A stretch of DNA of 64,000 bases from Nodularia sp. (in: cyanobacteria) (GTDB taxonomy: Bacteria; Cyanobacteriota; Cyanobacteriia; Cyanobacteriales; Nostocaceae), in contig REBL01000078.1 of the NCBI GenBank assembly GCA_007692755.1, positions 25,751 to 89,750 on the forward strand, in the 5' to 3' direction. The translations under genes and the position numbers were made by a program. A model generated the notes under the pieces. The model was not told the origin of the DNA. It did not search any database and saw only the letters and a program-made list of their open reading frames with translations. Below, one piece after another: positions 42,306-53,354 of this stretch; position 1 is the stretch's first letter, and each line of letters starts with the position of its first letter.

Positions 42306-44984
42306 ATGTCTGTGTTGAGTTTGTGGAAATTGAACTTGTGGAATTTGTTAGTTAAGAAGGGTTTGGTTTCACTATCAATGATGCTGTTGGTGAACGCTCT
42401 GACTACTTCTGCTTTAGCAGCGGGTGATGATTTGGTCACTGATGCTAAAGCAGTGGAAAGTGATGTTACGATTTCTCAATGGAAAAAGATTGCAGATACT
42501 TTCACCAAGAGACAATTTTCCCCCCAGGCTCAACATAAAATATCACAGGCAGGTGTCAGTGAAATCCTGCAAGTAACAGGAGTGCAGGTTAATTCTATTG
42601 ACAAGGGTTTAGAAATAATTCTGGAAACCGCCGATGGTACAAAATTACAGGTTGTGAATCAAAGTCAAGGGAATAGCTTTATCGCTGATCTTCCCAACTC
42701 TCAGTTAAATTTACCCCCAAGTAATACCTTCAGCCAAGACAACCCCACCCCAGAAATTACTTCCATCACTGTCACCAATCAAGATGCGAATACTATTCGT
42801 GTGACGGTGACTGGTGAAGCTGGTGTCCCAGAAGTCCAGCTATTTGATGATGATCAAGGGTTAGTATTTATTTTTCCACCAACGGAATCTGCAAGCCAAG
42901 CAGAAACAGTCGAGCCTACAGACCAGACTGACTCCAGCGAACCAACGCCAACTTCCAGAGATGAAACAATTGAAATAACGGTTACAGCAGAGAAATTTGC
43001 AGCTGATGTTCAAGATATCCCCATCAGCATCACAGCGATTCCCGAACAAGAAATTGAAGATGCTCAAATTAGGTCTTTGAGTGATATTGCTGCCAATACT
43101 CCTAACTTTACTACCTTTTCTGGTGGAGGAGGCGATCGCTCTTTTCTCAACTACAGTATTCGGGGTTTAGGTAATGTCAACTTCTTTGGCAGTGATTCCG
43201 TGGGATTTTACATTGATGATGTTCCCATCGATACGGGAAATGCATCGGCTTTTCTCAACCTTAACTTAGTAGATTTAGAACGAGTAGAAGTGTTGCGGGG
43301 TCCCCAGGGAATTCTCTATGGTAGAAACTCTCAGGCAGGTGTAGTTAATATTATTACGCGTAAACCGACTAACACTTTTGAATTTAACAGCAATATTAGT
43401 TACGGCAATTACAATGCTTTCAATGCTGGAGCTAGTATCAGTGGGCCGCTAGTGGAAGATCGCCTATTTTATCGCCTGACGGGTAACTATTCATCAAGGG
43501 ATGGTTTTTTAAACAATACATTTCTCAATGAGGATATAGACAACCAATCGGCGAGAAATTTCCGCTCACAATTGCTGTGGACACCCTCAGATAATTGGGA
43601 AATTGCTTTCAATACTGGCTTTGATGATGCTCGCGATGGTGGTGTGCCTTTCGTTTTTCTCGATCAGCCAGACCCCTTTACCACAGAACGAGATTTCAAA
43701 GGCTTTAATGACCTAACATCCAATACTCAATCATTGCGAGTCGCCTATAATCACTCCGACTTTCGCTTCACTTCCATTACTTCCCGACGTAACTCTAGAC
43801 AAGACTATGAAACTGAAGGTGATTTAACCACAGCCGATATATTTCGAGTCATCCAAGAATTTGAAACTACAGTCTGGAATCAAGAATTCCGCCTCCAGTC
43901 ACCGAGTAACACTGAGCAGTTGCAGTGGTTAGTGGGTAGTTATTTTGAATCTAGACAGGTCAATAATACAGATGATGGTTTACAAATTGGACCGGATGCG
44001 TTGTCAGCATTTGGCTTTCCCCAAGGAACCGATGTAGCTAACAGTGAAGTTCAGACTAATGTCTATGCTGTTTTTGGTCAAGTTAGTTATCGAGCAACTA
44101 ACGCACTGACACTAACCACAGGATTAAGATATGAATCCACCAATAGCACCCTGCAACGCCTAGAGCGTACCTTTACTCCTGTGGATGGTGCTACGATGAC
44201 CAATTTTTCTGCCCGTGATGTGGAAAATAATAGCTCTGCATTACTACCCCGATTCGCGATTGATTATCGCTTTAATCCTGATTTGATGGTATATGGCAGT
44301 GTTACCAGAGGCTTTAAACCAGGTGGTGTCAATTATCGTGCCAGTAGTGAAACTATTTTGACATTTGATGCTGAAAGGTCTTGGAATTATGAAGTGGGTT
44401 TAAAGTCTTCTTGGCTGGATGACAGATTAGCAGTCAATCTCGCGGTATTTCATAATCCAGTGCAAGATTATCAGGTAGTGTTTTTTGATGGCATTACGGG
44501 GTTACCTCAGAGAGTTGCCAATGCAGATGTCAGACTCACTGGAGCCGAGTTAGAGGTAAGAGCAGTACCTGTGACTGGACTAAATTTAATTGCTGGTTTT
44601 GGTTTGGTGAATTCGGAATTTACCGACTTTAGCGACCCGGCGACAGGTCAGAACTTTACTGGTAACCGACTGAATTTTGCACCCCAGTTTACTTATAATT
44701 TAGCCGCACAATATCGTAGTCCTTCCGGTATTTTGGGCAGGGTGGAATTACAGGGATTAGGCAAAACTTTCTTTGACGAAGCCAATACCCTCAAACAAGA
44801 ACCTTACGCCCTTGTTAATGCGCGTTTAGGGTATGAAGCTGACAATTTTGGTGTTTATTTGTTTGCTAATAATATTTTCAACAACGAATATTTAACTTTC
44901 GTTTCTCCTGCTTTTGGCGGTAGAAATTTAGCCCTCTTTGGTGCGCCAACCACTTACGGGATTCAACTGCAAACTCGATTTTAA
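42306..44984 (+). CDS. TonB-dependent siderophore receptor with N-terminal AMIN-like domain
   Basis: TonB box/plug ETIEITVTAEKFAADVQDIPISITAIPEQEI, RVEVLRGPQGILYGRNSQAGVVNIITRKP; C-terminal YGIQLQTRF. Confidence 0.93.
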   Translation: MSVLSLWKLNLWNLLVKKGLVSLSMMLLVNALTTSALAAGDDLVTDAKAVESDVTISQWKKIADTFTKRQFSPQAQHKISQAGVSEILQVTGVQVNSIDKGLEIILETADGTKLQVVNQSQGNSFIADLPNSQLNLPPSNTFSQDNPTPEITSITVTNQDANTIRVTVTGEAGVPEVQLFDDDQGLVFIFPPTESASQAETVEPTDQTDSSEPTPTSRDETIEITVTAEKFAADVQDIPISITAIPEQEIEDAQIRSLSDIAANTPNFTTFSGGGGDRSFLNYSIRGLGNVNFFGSDSVGFYIDDVPIDTGNASAFLNLNLVDLERVEVLRGPQGILYGRNSQAGVVNIITRKPTNTFEFNSNISYGNYNAFNAGASISGPLVEDRLFYRLTGNYSSRDGFLNNTFLNEDIDNQSARNFRSQLLWTPSDNWEIAFNTGFDDARDGGVPFVFLDQPDPFTTERDFKGFNDLTSNTQSLRVAYNHSDFRFTSITSRRNSRQDYETEGDLTTADIFRVIQEFETTVWNQEFRLQSPSNTEQLQWLVGSYFESRQVNNTDDGLQIGPDALSAFGFPQGTDVANSEVQTNVYAVFGQVSYRATNALTLTTGLRYESTNSTLQRLERTFTPVDGATMTNFSARDVENNSSALLPRFAIDYRFNPDLMVYGSVTRGFKPGGVNYRASSETILTFDAERSWNYEVGLKSSWLDDRLAVNLAVFHNPVQDYQVVFFDGITGLPQRVANADVRLTGAELEVRAVPVTGLNLIAGFGLVNSEFTDFSDPATGQNFTGNRLNFAPQFTYNLAAQYRSPSGILGRVELQGLGKTFFDEANTLKQEPYALVNARLGYEADNFGVYLFANNIFNNEYLTFVSPAFGGRNLALFGAPTTYGIQLQTRF

Positions 44985-45000
44985 GCAAATTATTAGACCA

Positions 45001-46299
45001 ATGCCTGCAATTAAGCAAGGCAATATCCTTTCCTCTTACCGGATTTTTCTGCTTGTGATACACACTAAAAGCCTGAAAAAACTAGGATTGCTCGGCAGTT
45101 TGTACGTGTCGCAGTCTATCCCTGTGATGTTTTTGTTTCAAGCATTGCCTGTTTTCATGCGTCAACAGGGAGCCTCTTTAGAAACTATTGGCTTACTTTC
45201 GCTATTGGCTCTACCCTGGATGCTGAAATTCCTTTGGTCTCCTTTGATCGACCGCTATAGCTTCACCAGACTAGGACATTATCGGTTTTGGATTATCTGC
45301 TTTCAATTGCTGTTTGCTAGTGCTACTGCTATTTGTGCCTTTCTTGACCTGCAAAATAACTTCCTACTCGGTTTTGTGTGTATATTACTCATCGGTTTCT
45401 TTTGTGCCAGTCAAGACATTGCTACTGACGCTTTGGCTGTGGGTTTGCTAGAAGCAGACGAACGAGGGTTAGGTAACGGAGTACAACTGGCAGGTAACAA
45501 TTTAGGTGCAGTTTTGGGTGGGGGAGGAATGCTACTTTTGCTCAATCATTGGGGATGGCGAGCCAGTATGTTGAGTTTAGCGGCAATTGTGGTATTGGCG
45601 TTAATTCCCTTGTTATGGCATCGAGAGCGACAGCAGGAAGTCAAGGAAAGTTTATCTTCATCTTCTCAAGGTTACTTGCAGACGTTTATTCATTTCTACC
45701 GTCGTCCGGGAATGAAGCGTTGGTTATTGGTTTTAGTGCTGTATCTGGCCGGGGGTAGCATGGCTAGCCAAATGTTTCGTCCTTTGTTAGTAGATATTGG
45801 GTTGTCATTGACAGATATTGGTTTGTTGTTGGGAGTCGTGGCTTATGGTGCTGGTACCATTGGTGCCATTGTTGCTGGATTTTTCATTGTTCCCTGGGGA
45901 CGCAAGCGATCGCTAATTATATTTGGCTTGCTGCAAGCTTTTTCTTTAGTTGCTTACCTATTACCAGCATCTGGAGTCACCCATTTGCCTGTTCTTTATT
46001 TAGTTGCTATCAGCGTCAACTTAACTTTCAGTATGGCTACCACAGCTACATTTACCATCATGATGGATCAGAGCAAGTTAGAAACGCCTGGTACGGATTA
46101 CACAGTTCAAACTTCAGTAGTTTACTTTGGTGGCATTGTGGCCGCAGCGATGGGGGGTGGAATTGCGGCTAACGTTGGCTATCAGGGTTTATTCTCTATC
46201 AGCATCATCATTACTCTTCTCAGTCTAATTATTCTCCATAAAGTATTTGATGCAGGTCAATTAGCACCACAATCAATTGCTGAAGAAAGAAATTCGTAA
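45001..46299 (+). CDS. MFS transporter, AmpG/RhtX-FptX-like siderophore permease
   Basis: GLLGSLYVSQSIPVMFLFQALPVFMRQQGASLETIGLLSLLALPWMLKFLWSPLIDRY; next to TonB receptor. Confidence 0.75.
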   Translation: MPAIKQGNILSSYRIFLLVIHTKSLKKLGLLGSLYVSQSIPVMFLFQALPVFMRQQGASLETIGLLSLLALPWMLKFLWSPLIDRYSFTRLGHYRFWIICFQLLFASATAICAFLDLQNNFLLGFVCILLIGFFCASQDIATDALAVGLLEADERGLGNGVQLAGNNLGAVLGGGGMLLLLNHWGWRASMLSLAAIVVLALIPLLWHRERQQEVKESLSSSSQGYLQTFIHFYRRPGMKRWLLVLVLYLAGGSMASQMFRPLLVDIGLSLTDIGLLLGVVAYGAGTIGAIVAGFFIVPWGRKRSLIIFGLLQAFSLVAYLLPASGVTHLPVLYLVAISVNLTFSMATTATFTIMMDQSKLETPGTDYTVQTSVVYFGGIVAAAMGGGIAANVGYQGLFSISIIITLLSLIILHKVFDAGQLAPQSIAEERNS

Positions 46300-46601
46300 C
46301 TCACAATTACCAAATTGTCCTTGTTTTAAAAAACTTATACTTGAGACTATTAATAAGCTTTTTCATTTAAACTGGTAAACAAGCTTCAATCTTTGACTCT
46401 ACCTAACACAATCATCTGAGAAATTTAGTCAAAAAGTAGAATTTTCCGGTAAAAATCACTAAAAACCTCACCCTAGAAGCCCAATGACCCATTTAAAACC
46501 ACGCATAGTCAGTAATAACTAAGCCTGGCTCTGTATAAGCTAACAAAAGACTTGCATTAGCTTATTGATAAATATTGCAAAACTTAAATATTGAAGTAAA
46601 C

Positions 46602-48365
46602 ATGACTACTAGTTCTCCACCCAGCATTTTTCCATTGATAGCACCCTACAAAGGAAAATTAATCGCCTCTAGTCTGTTATCTTTAGTTGCCACAGCCTTG
46701 GGTCTAGTTCCTTTTATTCTCGTCTACATAATCGCCATTGCTCTTTTGCAACCACCTATTGACCAGACCTATATCTGGAAACTGTTGCTAGCTGGCTTTG
46801 TTGCCATTTTTAGCCGTTGGGTACTGCTGGCGATTTCTGGCAAACTCGCTCACATTGTTGCCTTTAGCACCCTTTATGACATCAGAATTAAATTATCAGA
46901 GAAGTTTGGCAAATTACCATTAGGATACTTTCAGCACAACTCCATTGGCACTTTAAAAAAAGTGATGAATGAAGATGTAGACTATCTCGAAGTCATGATT
47001 GCTCATGGTATTCCCGAAGGAATTGGCATGATAGCTACATTTGTATTCACCACTATTTATTTATTCGTTCTTGATTGGCGCATGGCAATGGCCTCTTTAT
47101 CGGGTATTCCCATTGCTATTTTGGCTCAACAATTAATGTTTAAAGATTTACAACCTATCCTCACCGCATATTACTCGGCGCAAGACAGGATGAACTCAAC
47201 CATTATTGAGTATGTCCAGGGGATGCCTGTAATTAAAGCATTTACTCAGACAACAGAATCATTTGCCAAGTATCAAAATTTAGTGCGGGAATACCATGAA
47301 TTAGAGGAAGACTGGTCAAAACGTTCATTATTTCCTTGGACTTTGTTTACGATTAGCATTACTGCTAATTTGGTGGTAATTCTCCCTCTCGGTCTGTGGT
47401 TATGGTATCAGGGTAGCCTGGCAATACCAACATTCATGCTGTTTTTACTCTTGGGATTGGGGATGAGTTCGCCCTTAATTAAGCTGGTAGATTCGGCAGG
47501 AATATTTATTCAAACTCAAGAAGGGTTGAAGCGGATTTTCCATATTTTGAATGAACCACCTCTACCAGAACCTGAACAAGCTAGTATCCCGGAAAATTTA
47601 ACTATCGAGTTGAAAAACGTAAATTTTTCTTATCAAGAAAAAGCTGTTTTACAAAATATCAATTTAGTGATTCCTCATGGGAGCATTACAGCCTTAGTTG
47701 GTCCGTCTGGTTCAGGCAAAACAACTATAGCTAGCTTAATCGCTCGGTTTTGGGATGTACCTGCTGGTGAAGTATGTTTGGGTGGAATTAATATCAAAAA
47801 ACTGAATTTAGCAGATTTAATGGCAAAAATGGCGATTGTTTTTCAGAACGTAATTTTGTTTAATGACACGATTTATGAAAATATTCGCATGGGAAATTCT
47901 CAAGCAGATCAAGCGGCAGTAATTGCTGCTGCTAAAGCAGCGCGTTGTCATAATTTTATCACCGCTATGCCAGAGGGTTATCAAACAATTATTGGCGAAA
48001 AGGGCGCAAAATTAAGTGGTGGACAACAGCAGCGAATTTCTATTGCTAGGGCAATTTTAAAAGATGCGCCTATTGTCATTATGGATGAAGCGACAGCTTT
48101 TATAGATCCAGAAAATGAAGCCCAGATTCAAGAAGCGATCGCTACTTTAATTCAGGAAAAAACTTTGGTAATTATTGCCCATAGACTGTCGACTATTACG
48201 GAAGCTGACCAAATTATTCTATTAAATAAAGGTCAAATTATTGGTAAGGGTAAGCATGAAGAATTGCTGCAAACTTCAGCTTTATACCGCCAGATGTGGC
48301 ATACACATATTGCTGCCCAAGGTTGGGCTTTTGAAGGAAAAGATTCTGTAGTAGTTGGTAATTAG
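46602..48365 (+). CDS. ABC transporter permease/ATPase (YbtP-like half transporter)
   Basis: GPSGSGKTTIASLIARFWD, LSGGQQQRISIARAIL, VIMDEATAFIDPE; N-terminal TM region. Confidence 0.9.
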   Translation: MTTSSPPSIFPLIAPYKGKLIASSLLSLVATALGLVPFILVYIIAIALLQPPIDQTYIWKLLLAGFVAIFSRWVLLAISGKLAHIVAFSTLYDIRIKLSEKFGKLPLGYFQHNSIGTLKKVMNEDVDYLEVMIAHGIPEGIGMIATFVFTTIYLFVLDWRMAMASLSGIPIAILAQQLMFKDLQPILTAYYSAQDRMNSTIIEYVQGMPVIKAFTQTTESFAKYQNLVREYHELEEDWSKRSLFPWTLFTISITANLVVILPLGLWLWYQGSLAIPTFMLFLLLGLGMSSPLIKLVDSAGIFIQTQEGLKRIFHILNEPPLPEPEQASIPENLTIELKNVNFSYQEKAVLQNINLVIPHGSITALVGPSGSGKTTIASLIARFWDVPAGEVCLGGINIKKLNLADLMAKMAIVFQNVILFNDTIYENIRMGNSQADQAAVIAAAKAARCHNFITAMPEGYQTIIGEKGAKLSGGQQQRISIARAILKDAPIVIMDEATAFIDPENEAQIQEAIATLIQEKTLVIIAHRLSTITEADQIILLNKGQIIGKGKHEELLQTSALYRQMWHTHIAAQGWAFEGKDSVVVGN

Positions 48366-48377
48366 TGGAATAAACAA

Positions 48378-50129
48378 ATGATTAAAGATATGTTTGCTTT
48401 AGCAGGGGAAAGAAAGCCCCAACTAATCCAAGGGACGATTCTTCATGTAATTTCATCAATATTTGCTGCCGCCCCATATTTCTTTGTTTATCTCATCCTC
48501 AATGATCTATTTGCAGACTCGGTAAATACACAAAAGTTCATTAAATTGTTTGCAGGAATATTTATCTGTTTGTTGTTGCAAGGAGTGTTTTTATATTGGG
48601 CTAATTTACTTACGTACATCACCAGTTATCGTATGATTGGGGATTTACGTTTGCGTTTAGGTAACCATATTCGCCAACTGCCAATGGGGTTTTTTACTTC
48701 TAAACAAGTGGGAGACTTAAATGCATTGGTGACTGATGATATGAGCAAAATTGAGAATGTCCCGTCTTGGGTTTATGCTAAAATTATCAGTGCGATCGCT
48801 ACACCAATATTTCTCTCAACTATTCTCTTGTTGATTGATTGGCGATTAACCTTAGCGACTCTGGCTTGTGTACCTATTGCTATCCTGATATATATCAATA
48901 GTCAAAAACTTCTACAAAATATAACGCTAGCGCAAAAACGCTCCACAATAGAAGCCAACTCCCGGATGATTGAATATATTCAGGGGTTAGCAGTACTGAA
49001 AGCCTTCAATCAAACTGGCGCTAGATTTGAGAAATTAACAACAGCCTTAGAAGATTACAAATGGGCTAATATCAACCTGATTAACAAACTAGTGATTCCT
49101 GCCGTAGCCTTTGCAGGGGTTTTAGAAGTAGGGTTTTTAGTCATTCTAGCTGTTGGTATGTACCTCTTGTTTGGAGGTAAATTAACAGTGCCAACTTTAT
49201 TGTTATTCCTGGTTTTGGGTTTGCGATTGTATGTACCCTTATATGGACTATTTGATTTTTCTGCCCTGACACGGATGATGGACGCAGCATTAGTGCGAGT
49301 CATAGAGACACTCAATTTGTCAACTTTTTCTGAACCTCAACAACAGCAGAAACTGAAGTCATTTGATATTGAGTTGAAGAAAGTTTCATTTAGCTACGAA
49401 AATACGCCCACATTACAAGATATCAGCTTTCAAGTTCCTGAACATAGTCTGATTGCATTAGTTGGTGCCTCTGGTTCTGGAAAAACAACTATTACCAATT
49501 TGATCGCTCGATTTTGGGATGTAGATGCAGGAGAAATTTTAGTTGGTGGGGTGAATATTAAAGACCTGAAAACTGATGAATTATTATCACATATCAGTAT
49601 GGTATTTCAGGATGTTTATTTATTTAATGACACCATTTTAAATAACATTAAGTTTGGTAATCTAAATGCTACCAGAGAAGAAGTGCTCGCATCTGCTAAA
49701 GCTGCCCAGTGTCATGAATTTATCCAGCAATTGCCGAACGGATATGATACAATCATTGGTGAAAGTAGCTCAACTCTTTCCGGTGGGGAAAAACAGCGCA
49801 TTTCCATTGCTCGTGCCATTTTAAAAGATGCTCCCATTGTCTTACTTGATGAAGCCACGGCATCAGTTGACCCCGAAAATGAGTTGTTAATTCAAAAAGC
49901 TATTGACTTGTTGATTGAGTCTAAAACACTAATAATCATTGCTCATCGTTTATCAACCATCACCTCCGCTCACCAAATTCTCGTGATTGATAATGGCAGA
50001 ATTGTCGAACGAGGTAAGCATGAACAACTCATTAGCCGTGAGGGAGTATATAGAAGACTTTGGGATTCTCGGCAAATGGCTAAAAGTTGGAAGGTTAGCC
50101 CACGAAAAAATTCTGGTGTCAGTAGTTAG
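48378..50129 (+). CDS. ABC transporter permease/ATPase (YbtQ-like half transporter)
   Basis: GASGSGKTTITNLIARFWD, LSGGEKQRISIARAIL, VLLDEATASVDPE. Confidence 0.9.
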   Translation: MIKDMFALAGERKPQLIQGTILHVISSIFAAAPYFFVYLILNDLFADSVNTQKFIKLFAGIFICLLLQGVFLYWANLLTYITSYRMIGDLRLRLGNHIRQLPMGFFTSKQVGDLNALVTDDMSKIENVPSWVYAKIISAIATPIFLSTILLLIDWRLTLATLACVPIAILIYINSQKLLQNITLAQKRSTIEANSRMIEYIQGLAVLKAFNQTGARFEKLTTALEDYKWANINLINKLVIPAVAFAGVLEVGFLVILAVGMYLLFGGKLTVPTLLLFLVLGLRLYVPLYGLFDFSALTRMMDAALVRVIETLNLSTFSEPQQQQKLKSFDIELKKVSFSYENTPTLQDISFQVPEHSLIALVGASGSGKTTITNLIARFWDVDAGEILVGGVNIKDLKTDELLSHISMVFQDVYLFNDTILNNIKFGNLNATREEVLASAKAAQCHEFIQQLPNGYDTIIGESSSTLSGGEKQRISIARAILKDAPIVLLDEATASVDPENELLIQKAIDLLIESKTLIIIAHRLSTITSAHQILVIDNGRIVERGKHEQLISREGVYRRLWDSRQMAKSWKVSPRKNSGVSS

Positions 50130-50207
50130 TCACATTACTTCCAGGATGGAGAGATCAGAGGAATTTTCCAATGTTTGTAATTTTTCTCCAATCTCCTCTT
50201 CCCAATA

Positions 50208-50323
50208 AGTATATTGGGAGCATCCTAACTTGGACGATACATATTTTATTAACCTGTAAGAACCTGATTCCACGGTTAGACAGAAAAGATATATTTGCCA
50301 AAATGGGATGCTCCCAGTATATT
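50208..50323. mobile_element. Short inverted-repeat element (MITE-like)
   Basis: TATATTGGGAGCATCC (left) and GGGATGCTCCCAGTATA (right): 16-bp arms with one mismatch, about 116 bp total, intergenic. Confidence 0.4.
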
Positions 50324-50464
50324 CAGATGTAGCACCATTTGTAACCAATTTAATCAACCGAGTTTTACGAGAAATTAATTAAGCATTGAAGCTTTATTAT
50401 GTGCCGAAAGTCTCGGTCGATAAACATTTTTTTCAGAACAGTTTTGAGTTACATAAATACACAA

Positions 50465-51844
50465 ATGCCAATGAAACTTCCTCAAGGACCAAAAGCTCCT
50501 GGTTGGTCGCAAAAGCTGCAATTTATGACCAATTCTTTGGGTTATTTAAAAACTAATGCTAAGCTCTATGGTGACATTTTTACTATCGAACTAGACTCTA
50601 GACCCACTGTATTTGTTAGTAACCCTCTAGGAATTCAACAAATTTTTTCTAACAAAAAAGAAATAATTGCCTCTGGCGAAGTTCACCAGATATTTGCTCC
50701 CCTGATTGGAACTAGCGGATTAATGAATCTAGATGGTTCGCCCCACCGAAAACGACGTAAGCTCTTAATGCCCCCTTTTCATGGTGAAAGAATGCGAGCC
50801 TATGGAAAATTAATTTGTCACCTTGCAGATAAATTTATCCATCAGCAGGTGATTCACAAACCTTTTTTAGCCAGTGAAGTTATGCACAACCTCTCTTTAG
50901 AGGTACTCATTGAGGCAGTGTTTGGCTTGCACGAGGGCGAGCGTGCTCAAAAACTCAGAAAAATCCTTGCTTCTTTATGGAAAGTTAAGTCTTTATACAA
51001 TTTTTGTTTCTTTTTCCCGGCTTTACAACTAGATTGGGGACAAAGGAGTCCGTGGGGATACTTTCTGCATCTAGTCCGGCAAATTGACGAACTACTCTAC
51101 GCAGAAATTAACGAACGCCGACAACAACCCAACAACTCTCGTGTAGATATTTTATCTTTACTAATTTCGGCTCGTGATGAAACGGGTGAGTCGATGACTA
51201 ATCAAGAGTTGCGCGACGAATTGCTGACGCTTTTGGTGGCAGGTCACGAGACTACTGGCACTACAATGACCTGGCTATTATACTGGACTCATCGGGAATC
51301 TGATGTCCGAAACCGATTACTCCAAGAACTGGATAGCCTCGGAGACTCCCCAGACCCAATGAGCATTTTTCAACTACCTTACCTCACAGCTGTATGCAAC
51401 GAAAGTCAACGCATAACCCCTGCTGGGTTAGCCGCAGCGCCCCGCATAGTCCAAGCACCCGTTCAAGTCATGAACTATGAATTAATTCCCGATACAATGC
51501 TATTAGCTTGCATATATCTAACTCATCAGCGCGAAGACATCTATCCAGAACCTGGGAAATTTAAACCAGAGCGCTTTTTTGAGCAGCAATTCTCTAGTTA
51601 TGAATTCTTGCCTTTTGGGGGCGGGGTTCGTCGCTGTATTGCGGAAGCTTTAGCTCAGTTTGAAATGAAACTGGTACTGGCAACTATTCTTTCACGCTAT
51701 CAACTCACGTTAGTTGACCCAAAACCCGAAAAACTTCAGTGTCGAGGTGCAACTATTACACCTAGTGGCGGTGCCAAGATGATGGTAATTGGGCGACGTA
51801 AACGCCAAGGGCAGTTACAACAGCTTTTTGATGGCTTAGTTTAA
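50465..51844 (+). CDS. Cytochrome P450 (CYP110-like)
   Basis: AGHETTGTTM, ESQR, FLPFGGGVRRCIAEALAQFE heme motif. Confidence 0.92.
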   Translation: MPMKLPQGPKAPGWSQKLQFMTNSLGYLKTNAKLYGDIFTIELDSRPTVFVSNPLGIQQIFSNKKEIIASGEVHQIFAPLIGTSGLMNLDGSPHRKRRKLLMPPFHGERMRAYGKLICHLADKFIHQQVIHKPFLASEVMHNLSLEVLIEAVFGLHEGERAQKLRKILASLWKVKSLYNFCFFFPALQLDWGQRSPWGYFLHLVRQIDELLYAEINERRQQPNNSRVDILSLLISARDETGESMTNQELRDELLTLLVAGHETTGTTMTWLLYWTHRESDVRNRLLQELDSLGDSPDPMSIFQLPYLTAVCNESQRITPAGLAAAPRIVQAPVQVMNYELIPDTMLLACIYLTHQREDIYPEPGKFKPERFFEQQFSSYEFLPFGGGVRRCIAEALAQFEMKLVLATILSRYQLTLVDPKPEKLQCRGATITPSGGAKMMVIGRRKRQGQLQQLFDGLV

Positions 51845-51938
51845 CGCTGGCAGTCGATTGTTTGTATGCTAAGAGGTCAACATCACAATTAATCTGCAAT
51901 TGATTGAACAATTAACAAGAATTTAGTAATTATAAAAA

Positions 51939-52820
51939 ATGAAGGAAACCATGCAGGAAGAGATTTCATCGCTACAAGATACTGCAATTAAAGAATATCA
52001 TCCAGATTTGTATTTAAATCTGATGAAGCAGTGTGTAACTGATTGGATATATTTAAACCCAGAAACAGATGGGGTAATGAGTTTTTTGACGACTGTGAAA
52101 ATGTTTATATTTGCATTGAGAAAAGGGATGAATCCTATAGGGATGTTACATCACTTTCAATCGAAGCAACTTGTAGAAAAGAATCGGTTGGAAGGTTACA
52201 CACCTTTTCCCGGTAGAGCTCACACTATGATTGGTTTCAAACGACTAGAAACTTTACAATTTTGTATTGAAGATGTATTAGCCAAGAAAGTACCAGGCGA
52301 TTTACTCGAAGCGGGAGTTTGGCGAGGTGGTGCGTGTATTTTTATGCGGGCTATTCTCAAAGCATATGGTGACCAAGACCGTACAGTCTGGGTTGTTGAC
52401 TCATTTCAGGGTGTACCTGCACCTAACCGCCAAAAATATCCTCAAGATGCGGGTTGGTGGTTTCATTTGTTTGACGAAATTGCCGTACCGATAGAAAGTG
52501 TTAAAGCTAACTTCTCTCGCTATGAACTGCTAGATGACCAGGTAAAATTCCTCAAGGGATGGTTTCGCGATACATTACCCAATAGTCGGGTAGAAAAATT
52601 GGCAATAATTCGTGCTGATGGAGATTTGTATGAGTCTACAATGGATGTCCTGTCTAATCTCTATCCTAAGCTATCTGTTGGTGGTTATGTAATTATTGAT
52701 GATTATGGCAAGATTGATGCTTGCCGACAAGCCGTTGATGATTATCGTCAAGCACACGGGATTCATGACAAGTTAATTCAGAGTGATTTTAGTGAGTTTT
52801 ACTGGCAGCGATCGCAGTAA
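51939..52820 (+). CDS. TylF/MycF-family O-methyltransferase
   Basis: GDLLEAGVWRGGACIFMRAIL, VVDSFQGVP, LAIIRADGDLYESTMDVL, GGYVIIDDYG. Confidence 0.85.
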   Translation: MKETMQEEISSLQDTAIKEYHPDLYLNLMKQCVTDWIYLNPETDGVMSFLTTVKMFIFALRKGMNPIGMLHHFQSKQLVEKNRLEGYTPFPGRAHTMIGFKRLETLQFCIEDVLAKKVPGDLLEAGVWRGGACIFMRAILKAYGDQDRTVWVVDSFQGVPAPNRQKYPQDAGWWFHLFDEIAVPIESVKANFSRYELLDDQVKFLKGWFRDTLPNSRVEKLAIIRADGDLYESTMDVLSNLYPKLSVGGYVIIDDYGKIDACRQAVDDYRQAHGIHDKLIQSDFSEFYWQRSQ

Positions 52821-53013
52821 GCTTGTATCAGTTAAATATTGAGCCGATATGATACAGCGGTTTCCAATTATATATATAAGGTACATCTTAGGTGATTTCC
52901 AGAATAAAAATTACCACAAAACGTCATTCCATCGTAGGAGAGAACGCCTGTTCCCCTTTCTGATCGGTAAATTCTTTCTGATAAATCACCTTAGCCCCCT
53001 CATCGCTTGCGGC

Positions 53014-53225
53014 TATCCATTACCCGGATCTTTCTTAACATTTGCCAGAGCGATCGCTCTGGCAAATTGCAAAGCCTTAAATCTCTGTTGTCCATTCTCA
53101 ATAAAAGTGGGTTTTTAGCGAGAACAGCAAGGGCTGATTTATCAAGCCAGCAATAAAGGTAAGTCCTTATGACCCTTGTAAAACAAAGGTTTCAAGATTG
53201 TTAAGAATTTTGTGGGTAATGGATA
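53014..53225. repeat. Nested inverted-repeat element with internal 28-bp perfect palindrome
   Basis: TATCCATTACCC-N6-TTCTTAACA (53014-53040) inverted at 53199-53225; ATTTGCCAGAGCGATCGCTCTGGCAAAT palindrome 53040-53067. Confidence 0.6.
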
Positions 53226-53297
53226 AATCGCTTGCGGGGTTGGGGGCGGGGTTCTTGGACCTCATAACACCGAAAAATGCTGTATGTGATTTTAAGG

Positions 53298-53325
53298 GGT
53301 TGAAAAAATATGTATTTTTTCAACC
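53298..53325. terminator. Perfect hairpin GGTTGAAAAAATA-TG-TATTTTTTCAACC upstream of thioesterase
   Basis: 13-bp perfect arms, 2-nt centre; role (terminator/attenuator) not determined. Confidence 0.35.
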
Positions 53326-53354
53326 AAAAAACCTGAAAATTGTTATTTATTTTT

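Noticed and set aside
53040-53067. 28-bp perfect palindrome as a second telomere
   Set aside because: Sequence unrelated to the terminal palindrome, centred on the common HIP1 octamer, in the middle of the cluster and nested in other inverted repeats.
52849-53118. 89-aa ORF between O-methyltransferase and thioesterase
   Set aside because: Overlaps inverted-repeat DNA and has no recognisable motifs; likely non-coding.
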